From an uncultured Chloroflexota bacterium (GTDB lineage: Bacteria > Chloroflexota > Anaerolineae > Promineifilales > Promineifilaceae): a stretch of 56,424 bases of DNA. The notes beneath the pieces are model-generated. The model was not told the origin of the DNA, did not search any database, and saw only the letters and a program-made list of their open reading frames with translations. The DNA lies in assembly GCA_900696625.1 (NCBI GenBank), contig CAADGU010000209.1, positions 1 through 56,424 on the forward strand. Reading direction: 5' to 3'. Shown piece after piece: positions 33,107 through 42,186 of this stretch (the first letter of the stretch is position 1; every line of letters starts with the position of its first letter). The position numbers were made by a program, and so were the translations under genes.

Positions 33107-36100
33107 ATGTACGACACGAATTGGTATAGGAAACTACGCGACAAAATATCTCAGATGGACGGTACGAATGAGTTACGTGGCCGGGAAACCACATTGTTGC
33201 AGGTGGAACTGGGTTTACGCTTGCTGGAAAAGCTGGATTTGCGGGATGAACCTGTCACAGTTTTGTGGGTGCTGCTCAGTGGTTTACCCATTCCTGACCC
33301 TCGTCTAAAACGGTTCACGGTTGAACAGAAACGCATGGTCGCCAATGCCCGGTTATTGTTGCCCTTCCACAGCCGGTTTGGCTGGGAAGATGCTTTACGC
33401 GATTACAGTTATGTGCCCGAACATTGGCGCGCCTACCGGGTAAACAGCGAGAATCTGGATCGGCAACTGGTGGATAATGCCCGGATAGACGGCAGCTACG
33501 GGGAGCGGTTAGTCGTCTATGATGAAACGCTCGACGGCCGTTTGCCCTACCGCCAACAAGTCCTTCCACCAGCGCCACTTGGACAGGCTGTTTTCTTCGT
33601 TATAGATACGCCTGATGGCCGCCAGGAGGCAGCGGTGACGCTGCCCGCAGCGTTAACAACCACGCTGTTAGATCGGCCAGCATCATCCTTTTCTCCTCGT
33701 GAGAGACGGCCGTTGACCGTCACCCATCTGGAAATTCAGGCAGCCGCCCATCTCCTGGATGAAAAAGAACAAAAACCCAATTGGGTAAAACGGGCCGAGC
33801 AATTTGTCCGCCATGCCGTCGTCAATGCGGATGGCTCATTGGGCGCAGTAAACGCACATCCGCTGGAATTTAATGGCATGACCCATCTGGTTGGCATGGT
33901 TGGATCAGGCAAATCCACTTTAATGAGCCTGTTGGCGGCCCACATTGCCACCCAAACAGACAGACGTATTACGCTGGTGGTAGGCGATACGATGACGGCT
34001 TTAAGCCTGGCGGATAAGTTCAACCAACTCCTGGCCGTAAGTCACGATAGTCCAGTAGCCGTCGCCTTGTTGGGGCGTACCACCCGCGACCAGCACTTGC
34101 GGCAACTGTATCATGCCCGCGACTTTCATCCAGATCACACCGGGTTACGCTGGCTCAGTACCACCTGCCCTTTACAAGGGTACGTTAAAGCAGATGAGTT
34201 CCCCGTTCCAGTTGCAGTCGGCCGTGAACCCTGCGAAAGTCTGCTGGAACCGGAGAGTAAGGCCAAAAAATCACGCGGCCGTTACAGTTGCCCCTTGTTC
34301 TCCGTCTGCCCGGCGCAGCAAAATTATCGTGATATGCCAACGGCCTCTATCTGGATTACCACGCCTGGCGCATTGGGCGTAGCCAGCGTACCTGTTCAGG
34401 TTGACGCCAGACGAATCAAACTGGGCGATCTGATTTATGAACAGTCTGATCTTGTGGTGTTTGACGAAGTAGATACCGTCCAGGAATGGTTTGACAATTT
34501 GCTGGCCCCCGAAGTCAAACTATTTGATTCGCAAAGCGGCGGCGTATTGGACGAACTGGATATAAATGTGGCCGATACCTGGCGTAGCAACCGGGCACGT
34601 TCTGGCGCGGATCGCCGTTGGCGCAAAGCTGAACGGCACGCCGTTGACGCCGGAGCCAGTATCCTCAGCCAGTTGACGCAGATACAGCTTTTGCCGCAAT
34701 GGATTCAGCGCAACTACTTCTCGGCCTTAAGCCTGTTCTTTAAGCTGTCGCGTCGTTTGCTGGCGCTGCCTGATTACGCACAACAAGAGGATGATCCAGC
34801 CCAGGTGGAAAAGGCTGGTCAGCTATTTGAGATTTTCAAGGGCTTTATTGCTGATGACTTTCTGCAACTGCCCCAGACGGCCGATCCGCAGCATGATCCC
34901 GTTCACCGGCTGGCTGATCTGGCGCGGCGTCTGATTGCGGTAGGCGATTCACTGCAACACCCTGAACGGCTGGCCGATTGCGCTGCCTGGATCGAGGCGT
35001 TTGTACCAGACTGGTCAACGACGGCGCTGGCCTTACAAACACAGCGCCAGGAATGGGAAGACCGGCAACAAAAATCTCGCCGTCCACCGGGCGAAGAACC
35101 CCGTCCCGATGATCTGGACACATTGGCTCAACGTCTGGATTTTGCCCTACAAGTCGCCATTTTAGATCGCAATATGCGGGCCGTTTTCTATGAATGGGAA
35201 CAACACGAGGCCACCACCACGCCCCAGCCAACCTATCGCGCCCCACGCCACCTGACCCGCTTGTTGCCCGTGCCGCCAACAGGGAAATTGTTTGGCTCCT
35301 ACTTCTCCCAAGATTTGTTGCCCGATGGAGACGGGCCGGTCGCACAAGAGCGGTCAACCAGGGGCAGCCGCCTCTCCATGTTTGGCTACAACAGTCTGGG
35401 ACGCTGGTATGTGCGCCATTACCATGAATTACGCACGGCCGTAGATGGTCAACCGGGGCCACATGTTCTGGCGATGTCCGGCACATCCTGGCTACCAGAT
35501 TCATCCCGGTGGCATTTTGAAGAATTCCACGCCCGGCCTCAGGGCATCCTGCAAGCGGCCGAAGAGATGACGGCCGCCATTAGGCAAAGCCGGTTTACTT
35601 TCCTGCCGCAATATATTGAGGATGCGGATCGCAACCTTCGTCCGTTGCGAGTTTCTGGTCATTCCGACAAAAAGGGCCAACTGCGGCAGATCATACGCCG
35701 TCTGATGGGTGTGGGGTCGGGCCGCAATCATTTACTTGAGATGTTGAACGAATTGACAGCCAATAATGACGAATTATGGCAAGACCGTGCCCGGCTGCTG
35801 TTGTTGGTCAACTCTTATGACCAGGCCGATACTGTAGCTAAAGAGATTTGTCGCTATGCCGGGGATTGGAAGGATCAGGTCTATGCGTTGGTGCGTAATA
35901 CCGATGAGGGGGATGATGAAGTCATGGGGCCATCATCTCTACAACGGCTAAACATAGAGCAATTTTGCGAAACAGGTGGCAAAGTTTTGGTTGCCCCCTT
36001 GCAGGCAATTGGACGGGGTTACAACATCCTCAACAAAGCCGATAAAGCGGCTTTTGGGGCTATCTATTTTCTGACCCGCCCCATGCCTCATCCACACGAC

Positions 36101-36553
36101 ACACAGGCAATTGTGCGAGAACTCAACTTCAAAACCATGAACTGGTGCCTAGACGAGCAATTCTCAGCCTGGCAAGCAGGCACGCTCTACGAAAAAGGGT
36201 TGGCATTGCGTCACGCCGCCAGCCAGCAGTGGCGCCAGGTGGAGCAGCGCAGTACCTACCGGCAACTGAATGAGGAAGAAAGGTTGGATTTGGCGGCAAC
36301 AACGGCCGGCATCATTATCCAGGCGTGTGGTCGCCTCCTGCGCGGCGGCGTTCCGTTTTATGGCTTTTTCGTGGATGTTGCCTGGGCGCCGGGTTATGCG
36401 GAGAAACGCGAGCCAGCCACACCACAAACCAGTTTATTAGCTGCTGTCATTCATGTATTACAGCAATATACAGAGGATGCAATTGGTGAAACATTGTATC
36501 AGTCACTTACCATCGCGTTAGCCAACACCGAGAACTTTGATTACAGTTTTTAA
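33107..36553 (+). CDS. DinG/XPD-like helicase of pPIWI-RE system
   Basis: A 1148-aa product; the ATG at 33107 follows GGAGGAGG. Walker A GMVGSGKST at about 264-272, DEVDT near 452, and a motif VI-like QACGRLLRGG near 1073. Between Walker A and B are four Cys residues (about 354, 375, 394, 401: TCPLQG, EPCES, YSCPLFSVCP) in the position of the iron-sulphur cluster of XPD/DinG helicases. It unwinds nucleic acid, presumably to give the pPIWI protein a single strand. Longer than stand-alone DinG. It starts 10 bp after the REase and ends 13 bp before the pPIWI gene. Confidence 0.88.
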   Translation: MYDTNWYRKLRDKISQMDGTNELRGRETTLLQVELGLRLLEKLDLRDEPVTVLWVLLSGLPIPDPRLKRFTVEQKRMVANARLLLPFHSRFGWEDALRDYSYVPEHWRAYRVNSENLDRQLVDNARIDGSYGERLVVYDETLDGRLPYRQQVLPPAPLGQAVFFVIDTPDGRQEAAVTLPAALTTTLLDRPASSFSPRERRPLTVTHLEIQAAAHLLDEKEQKPNWVKRAEQFVRHAVVNADGSLGAVNAHPLEFNGMTHLVGMVGSGKSTLMSLLAAHIATQTDRRITLVVGDTMTALSLADKFNQLLAVSHDSPVAVALLGRTTRDQHLRQLYHARDFHPDHTGLRWLSTTCPLQGYVKADEFPVPVAVGREPCESLLEPESKAKKSRGRYSCPLFSVCPAQQNYRDMPTASIWITTPGALGVASVPVQVDARRIKLGDLIYEQSDLVVFDEVDTVQEWFDNLLAPEVKLFDSQSGGVLDELDINVADTWRSNRARSGADRRWRKAERHAVDAGASILSQLTQIQLLPQWIQRNYFSALSLFFKLSRRLLALPDYAQQEDDPAQVEKAGQLFEIFKGFIADDFLQLPQTADPQHDPVHRLADLARRLIAVGDSLQHPERLADCAAWIEAFVPDWSTTALALQTQRQEWEDRQQKSRRPPGEEPRPDDLDTLAQRLDFALQVAILDRNMRAVFYEWEQHEATTTPQPTYRAPRHLTRLLPVPPTGKLFGSYFSQDLLPDGDGPVAQERSTRGSRLSMFGYNSLGRWYVRHYHELRTAVDGQPGPHVLAMSGTSWLPDSSRWHFEEFHARPQGILQAAEEMTAAIRQSRFTFLPQYIEDADRNLRPLRVSGHSDKKGQLRQIIRRLMGVGSGRNHLLEMLNELTANNDELWQDRARLLLLVNSYDQADTVAKEICRYAGDWKDQVYALVRNTDEGDDEVMGPSSLQRLNIEQFCETGGKVLVAPLQAIGRGYNILNKADKAAFGAIYFLTRPMPHPHDTQAIVRELNFKTMNWCLDEQFSAWQAGTLYEKGLALRHAASQQWRQVEQRSTYRQLNEEERLDLAATTAGIIIQACGRLLRGGVPFYGFFVDVAWAPGYAEKREPATPQTSLLAAVIHVLQQYTEDAIGETLYQSLTIALANTENFDYSF

Positions 36554-36566
36554 TGGGAGAAAAGTT

Positions 36567-39287
36567 ATGCCTACACCACAAGCACCAATCTTACCGGCCC
36601 GATTTCGTCTGAATGAGGAAGCGCTGCGTGATTTTCAGGTCAGCGTCCTGGAATTTCCATTTACGGATGCGATCTATCGTTTTCTTGACGGAATAAAGCA
36701 GATCAGAAGCAACGGGAAAATATGGGACAACGAGTATCCTACCTGGCGCACTCTAAACGATGTACTTTTGCTACTAACGCCAACGCTGACCCATGCGTTT
36801 GAAAGACAGTGGGACGCAGAAAGGGGAATCAATATAAGACAGATGGTAGTCATAGGTGAACAACCGGAGTTACGGCCGTCGCTCGATGACCTGACGACGG
36901 TTATCCAACCCTGGTTAAGTCAATGGGTTGCATCGGCTTTCAAAAAAGAAATTGATGGTTCAGGGCGGTATCTGTATGAAGAATTGATGGGTAGCCTTGA
37001 GACACCAGAGGCAGATTGGCAGGTAGTAAGCGCCTACGAATTGTGGCAATCGCCGAATAGAGATGCCGGGTTAAGTTATCGCGCCATACCCAGTCTTATT
37101 TGCTCGTTGTTGAATGAGCAAACGTCTATGATTTTCGATACCCCTGTCAAATGGCGTTTGGCCCATGATCGAAATGGGTTTGTCATCGTCAGCGAACCAC
37201 AATCCTCCGAGTATCTTGATGATTATGGCAGACCTGGTGAGGGCACCTTTGCCTATAAACTAGAATTTCGCATCCAGACCCAAGCCGGGCGCAATGCTCC
37301 CCGTTGGCTGCATCTTTATGTGCGTTGCCAGCGGTATGCGGACAGACCCATCAGCAAAGTCAATTACGGCCGTGACGTGTCCTTGCTCATTGGCACAGAT
37401 AAACCGCGATTAACAGGTTGGGAGCGAAGTGGCAATCTGGTAGTGGTTACCGTATCTGGGAAACCGGGCGGTTTCCGGTGGCAAAAAGGTGTGCCAGAGT
37501 TGCTGCAAGTTCTCAAAGCGCGTGAATTGGTTCAACCTGATGAAATTTTCGCCCAACCAGACCACCATCGTCAACATGACGGCGACGAATACTACGTGAT
37601 TTATGCCGAAGGGATGAAATATGGGATCGGCCCTGGTCGTACACATGGGGTCAAAACAGGTTACAGTTTAGGGGAGCGGAGCGCAGTTGTGGGGGAAGTT
37701 GCCTCTTTACTGCAACGTGTTGCTTCACCAAGTTTGGCATTAGCGGCCGATCAAGAGGTGCGAAAAAGCAAACGCCCTATTTTCATGCGCACTGCCCAAG
37801 ACTTAAAGAAGTCCCATAGCAGTGAAGACGGGCGTTTGCAAATGCAGCAAATGGTCTTGGAGGCACTGCGCCGTGCCTTGCGTGGTCAACCTCTCCAGAT
37901 CACCATTTGTGCATCTACCACAACAACACAACATGCCCTTCTTCAAGGTGTCCGCGATCTGCTGTGTTTGTCGGAAGGTGAAGCAGCACCCGAAAGAATC
38001 CAAATTATTCTTACAGAGTTGAGTGGCGATTTAGGCAACGAAATAGATTGGGATACCGCCTCAGATATAAAGCGACGCAAGCTGGCTCTTCAAGACAAGT
38101 CAGCAAAATGGCAAGAATTTCTGTCATCATACCGCCCTCAACGTGGGTATCACTTGGCTCTAGTTGAAATTGGGGAAATGTCCTCAGACCGCCAGGACAT
38201 CAAGGGGGCTGTACGCCAATCGTGTGTCAATTTGAACATTGCGTCGCAAATGATTAACCCTATCAAACCGACAGCTAAACTGAGCGACCGTGACAAGGGT
38301 CGTATTCAGAACGCGGTGGCAGACCTGCTCCTGCGGCAGACAGGGGCCTTGTTTGGCCTGCCCGCAGACCTTTATCGGATGGCTGGTTTACCAGAAAATA
38401 TAGCGGGACAGTTAACGGCCGTTGCGCTCTATCGTCGGCAGGCCAATCGAACGAATACACGGAAAGGTATGAATTTTGCCTGGGCTGTACGATTATTACC
38501 GGATGGTCAAGTCGAAGGACGTTTGAATGACGGAAAGGGATGGCGGGCCTACCTTGATGCTACTCTTGCCATAGGCAAAACATTCCTGGCGAACGCCCCA
38601 TATGAAACGGCACAAAATCAAAAAATCTTTGCAGCAGATATATTGACTGGGACTAAATCACCCACGCTCGCTCTAGTGGACGCCATAAGCTGGCGTTCAA
38701 CCAAGTTATTATCACAATTGGCGAATGATCGTATGAAACACGATGAGCTAGATTTTGCCGATACTCCCGGCTACAACAAAATCTATAAATTACCTGATCT
38801 TCCCAGGTTACGACTGATGCGTATACGTGAAGTGGGTTCTAAAGGGGAAACGCCCCAATATGTGTCCACACAACACGGCGATTGGCATAGCATAGAAACC
38901 ACTGAGGAAATTACCTCGGTCTTTGGGGCAGGGTTTAGGGACATTTACGCTGGTGATGAATTTATCCACTATCTCTCTATTGGCCGCTTACCCAAGACAG
39001 CCAGTCGCCATCAGCAAAACAAGCCAAAGGGCAGGAACCTGGCAAAATCGGATTTTGGCGGCAGTGTCGGCTTCCGGCACCAGACAGCTATAGAGTTTGT
39101 CCCTTTCTTTTTGCAGTCTGATGATGATCCACTGGGCTGGTGTCGCGCCGCCCACTATCTGCGTTTTTCACCTGCATGGGATGGGGGGAACACGATTCGG
39201 CCGTTTCCACTGCATCTGGCGCATACGGCCGTTGAGGACATGATGTGCTTGCTGGGTTATGGGGCAGAAACAGATGAAGTAGATTGA
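36567..39287 (+). CDS. pPIWI-RE protein (prokaryotic PIWI-type, DUF3962/DUF3893)
   Basis: A 906-aa product; the ATG at 36567 follows GGGAGA. Length, position after the DinG-like helicase, and C-terminal features identify the pPIWI-RE family. The N-terminal module is followed by an RNase H-fold PIWI domain over about the last 350 residues, including ALVDAISWRSTKLL, HYLSIGRLPKTASR and HYLRFSPAWDGGNTIRPFPL. The family was predicted from genome analysis to act as nucleic-acid-guided restriction. Whether this copy keeps catalytic residues cannot be settled by eye. Base composition is a little lower in GC than the helicase gene. Confidence 0.82.
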   Translation: MPTPQAPILPARFRLNEEALRDFQVSVLEFPFTDAIYRFLDGIKQIRSNGKIWDNEYPTWRTLNDVLLLLTPTLTHAFERQWDAERGINIRQMVVIGEQPELRPSLDDLTTVIQPWLSQWVASAFKKEIDGSGRYLYEELMGSLETPEADWQVVSAYELWQSPNRDAGLSYRAIPSLICSLLNEQTSMIFDTPVKWRLAHDRNGFVIVSEPQSSEYLDDYGRPGEGTFAYKLEFRIQTQAGRNAPRWLHLYVRCQRYADRPISKVNYGRDVSLLIGTDKPRLTGWERSGNLVVVTVSGKPGGFRWQKGVPELLQVLKARELVQPDEIFAQPDHHRQHDGDEYYVIYAEGMKYGIGPGRTHGVKTGYSLGERSAVVGEVASLLQRVASPSLALAADQEVRKSKRPIFMRTAQDLKKSHSSEDGRLQMQQMVLEALRRALRGQPLQITICASTTTTQHALLQGVRDLLCLSEGEAAPERIQIILTELSGDLGNEIDWDTASDIKRRKLALQDKSAKWQEFLSSYRPQRGYHLALVEIGEMSSDRQDIKGAVRQSCVNLNIASQMINPIKPTAKLSDRDKGRIQNAVADLLLRQTGALFGLPADLYRMAGLPENIAGQLTAVALYRRQANRTNTRKGMNFAWAVRLLPDGQVEGRLNDGKGWRAYLDATLAIGKTFLANAPYETAQNQKIFAADILTGTKSPTLALVDAISWRSTKLLSQLANDRMKHDELDFADTPGYNKIYKLPDLPRLRLMRIREVGSKGETPQYVSTQHGDWHSIETTEEITSVFGAGFRDIYAGDEFIHYLSIGRLPKTASRHQQNKPKGRNLAKSDFGGSVGFRHQTAIEFVPFFLQSDDDPLGWCRAAHYLRFSPAWDGGNTIRPFPLHLAHTAVEDMMCLLGYGAETDEVD

Positions 39288-39424
39288 CAATAGAACTCAT
39301 GCACCTTTGACCAGAGTAAATTCACATCAAGAATTCTTACGGATTTCTTATTTGACTTGTTGTGTAATTTCAACAATACTTGCATCAAGCATAGAACTTT
39401 TGGGCTAACAAAGTGGGGAATGTA

Positions 39425-41095
39425 ATGCCATCATTGTATAACACCAGCTACTTGCGACTGAAAGACGAGGATGAGTTTGAAGAACTCCTTCGAGACATCT
39501 GTGTCTTAGAATGGAATGATCCTCGGACAGAACGAAACGGCCGACGGGGGCAACCACAAAAGGGAGTAGATATTTACGGTCAACCGGCCTGGTTGGATGG
39601 AGCATTTTACGGTGTACAGTGTAAGTTGCGACCATCACAAAAGCAGTTAAGCAAAACCGAGATAATGAGCGAAGTAAAGGAGGCACGAGGCTTTCCTCAC
39701 AAGTTAAGCAAACTGATCATCGCCACTGATACTCCCAAAGATAACAAACTTCAAATAATGGTTGATAACATCTCAGCACAAGAAGTTAGTAGTGGGGGAT
39801 TCGCTGTAGAAATCTGGTTTTGGCCCCAAATTGAGCGACGCATCGGGACATACCCATCCATTTTTGCAAAGTATTATTATGAACAGATCGCCAGCTTAAC
39901 TAATCTGGATGTTCTTACCAGGCTCATTGATCGTCCCTTGCAGGTTTATTCAATCAATTATCCCTTTTCACCAGATGTCACTCCTCTCGAACTTGGCTTG
40001 CGGTTTCGGGGCATTCAAACGATCAAACATGTAACTACACCTGTTGAAGCAAAAGCAGTGGCCTACAGCGATCAGCTACCTGACGGATTAGTCTGTCAAA
40101 TCGAGAGAATTGACGAGACTAAAGAAGGGATTGAACAACTTCGGCTTGTCGCCGATTTAATCAGTCTTACACGACTGCTAGAATCATCATGCCCTTTTGT
40201 TATTCTGGCACCGCTTGATCAGGGGGAGCGATTGCTTCACCAACTGGAGGCAATGGGGGGACTGTCCGACAGATTTCTACTATTAGATTCGGCTCTGCGT
40301 CAAGATGAGATTTCAAATCAGGTGTTTTTTACCGTATTTGACTATGGGTACACACGTCGGAGTAGAATTCGCACAGTTAACATATCTACAAGGACTAGAC
40401 CAAACTCACCGGCCAGTGCGCTATTAGATATAGATTGGCAGTCACATTTGGACACAGAACGTCATCCCTCAGTTCAGGACTGGAATGAACTCTTTGTACC
40501 AGCTTTGAAAGTTATTACAACACAATTATGTGGCTTGAAAGAAAGTACGCGCCTACAAATTGACTGTAGTCTCCCGCTGCCTGCCTCCATTGCTCTTGGC
40601 TTCTACTTTAATTTACGAGTAGCGACGATTGGGGTTTGGGCACGCAGAATGGGAAGGAGTGAGACAAAATACTTATGGTTATCCGATGGGAAACCTGTTG
40701 AAACCGAAATAAGAGAAATATGGCATAGACGTGGAGCAAGTAATTCCCGTTCAGCGATCCTGGAACTTACTAGCGGCTCCTCCATTCACACTACGGTCGA
40801 ACATTTTGTTCAGACACAAGTACTATCAGCCGATCTGTGGCTTGAGGTAAATTTGCCACTCAACAATAATGACACAGGAATAGATGAAGCCGTAGCAATT
40901 GCATATGCCAACTGGATTGGCAATCGTATGCGTGAGTTTACTGAACGTGGAATATCCGACACACACCTATTTCTGCGACTACCTTCTGCGCTGTGTGTTT
41001 TGATAGGACAAAGACTTTTGGCATGTGGTCGTATCCACTTGTACTGGTTTAACAATAACCGCTATTCGTATCAGTTTGCTTTTACTTTAGCGTAA
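39425..41095 (+). CDS. cap4: CBASS effector: PD-(D/E)XK nuclease fused to SAVED sensor (Cap4-like)
   Basis: A 556-aa product. The ATG at 39425 has GGGGA upstream and replaces an in-frame GTG that lies in the Shine-Dalgarno. Residues 15-130 are a restriction-endonuclease-like domain with KGVDIYG (Asp 49) and GVQCK (Gln 65, Lys 67), an Mrr-like D...QxK site. The C-terminal half is a SAVED domain, ending with HLFLRLPSALCVLIGQRLLA and a RIHLYWFNN segment typical of that fold. SAVED binds cyclic oligonucleotides and switches on DNA cleavage. First of four CBASS genes. AT-rich, with almost no ACGGCCGT. Confidence 0.88.
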   Translation: MPSLYNTSYLRLKDEDEFEELLRDICVLEWNDPRTERNGRRGQPQKGVDIYGQPAWLDGAFYGVQCKLRPSQKQLSKTEIMSEVKEARGFPHKLSKLIIATDTPKDNKLQIMVDNISAQEVSSGGFAVEIWFWPQIERRIGTYPSIFAKYYYEQIASLTNLDVLTRLIDRPLQVYSINYPFSPDVTPLELGLRFRGIQTIKHVTTPVEAKAVAYSDQLPDGLVCQIERIDETKEGIEQLRLVADLISLTRLLESSCPFVILAPLDQGERLLHQLEAMGGLSDRFLLLDSALRQDEISNQVFFTVFDYGYTRRSRIRTVNISTRTRPNSPASALLDIDWQSHLDTERHPSVQDWNELFVPALKVITTQLCGLKESTRLQIDCSLPLPASIALGFYFNLRVATIGVWARRMGRSETKYLWLSDGKPVETEIREIWHRRGASNSRSAILELTSGSSIHTTVEHFVQTQVLSADLWLEVNLPLNNNDTGIDEAVAIAYANWIGNRMREFTERGISDTHLFLRLPSALCVLIGQRLLACGRIHLYWFNNNRYSYQFAFTLA

Positions 41096-41120
41096 AGTCT
41101 GGTGCTGAGGAGTAAAGATA

Positions 41121-42176
41121 ATGACTACAATGGATGATCTGTTCAAAGAGTATCTCCATCGAATTGAACCATCGCCTCAAGCCGTAAAAAGAGCGGCTGA
41201 ATCCCACGGCCCCCTTCGTGAAGACCTGGAAGCTGACAAGGAATACGGCCCTTTTGTAGCGAACACGATGCTTTCAGGCTCTTACGGGCGGGATACGACT
41301 ATTTTCGGCATTAAAGATGTTGATGTTATTATCAAAACCACTTTTTCATTGACCGATTTATGGGAACGAAAGAAAGATGAAGAAACAGAGCAGGAATGTT
41401 TGCTCCGACTGACGCGAGAAGCAATCGAACGTACTGATCGGGCCGCCGGTACAAAAAAGGCCAGGCGCTCAATTCATGTCATCTTGCCTGAAGACAGTGA
41501 GAATGACTTGCCAGAGCTAACAATGGATATTGTTCCAGTGCGTATCCAAAGTGGCACAGATATAGACCCAATGACAATTTCTGACTGTGAATCGAGTCAA
41601 TGGTTTAATACATACCCAAACACACAACTTTCCGACGGCGTGAGGCGCAATAATCGTAGTACAGTTATTAGTGATCGTCACAATTACAAACCCCTCGTTA
41701 AAATCTTCAAAGCCTGGAAAAGGGCAAACTACCAGCGACAAAAAACACCAAAAGGATTCATCTTGGAATGTTTAACGGCTAAACATCATAATCCCTCAGC
41801 ACAACATTGGATTGATGCTGTTCACGATCTGTTCAAGCACATTTGCGATGAATGGCCCGACCCCGAAAACCTGCCAAGCTACCCTGATATTCCAGAGGTG
41901 CCCGATGTATCTGATTCGTCGCCGCACATGATCCCAATTGCCAAGACAAGAGAACAAGCACAAAAGGTACTTAAAAAATTACATTCCCATCTTGAAATCA
42001 TTGAGCAAGCAATGGAAGAAGCAGAGGAAGATTTGACTAAAAGCGCAAAAACTTTAAGGCGTGTTTTTGGTGATGATTGTGATGTCATTTGCTTCCCCTT
42101 GCCTGAAGATTTAGAAGAAAGTAATCGCAAACAGAAAAGTAGAAGTGATGTGCGAGAAGCACCACCCTTTGCCTGA
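41121..42176 (+). CDS. CD-NTase cyclic-oligonucleotide synthase
   Basis: A 351-aa product; GAGGAG lies 8 nt before the ATG. Nucleotidyltransferase motif LSGSYGRDTT (Gly53-Ser54) followed by DVDVII (Asp66, Asp68) and a third acid in LTMDIVPV (Asp136). All catalytic residues are present. On phage infection it should make a cyclic di- or trinucleotide that activates the SAVED effector. The clade and product cannot be fixed by eye. The C-terminus ends APPFA, a free small residue suited to conjugation by Cap2, whose gene begins 10 bp downstream. Confidence 0.92.
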   Translation: MTTMDDLFKEYLHRIEPSPQAVKRAAESHGPLREDLEADKEYGPFVANTMLSGSYGRDTTIFGIKDVDVIIKTTFSLTDLWERKKDEETEQECLLRLTREAIERTDRAAGTKKARRSIHVILPEDSENDLPELTMDIVPVRIQSGTDIDPMTISDCESSQWFNTYPNTQLSDGVRRNNRSTVISDRHNYKPLVKIFKAWKRANYQRQKTPKGFILECLTAKHHNPSAQHWIDAVHDLFKHICDEWPDPENLPSYPDIPEVPDVSDSSPHMIPIAKTREQAQKVLKKLHSHLEIIEQAMEEAEEDLTKSAKTLRRVFGDDCDVICFPLPEDLEESNRKQKSRSDVREAPPFA

Positions 42177-42186
42177 TTTGTAACTC

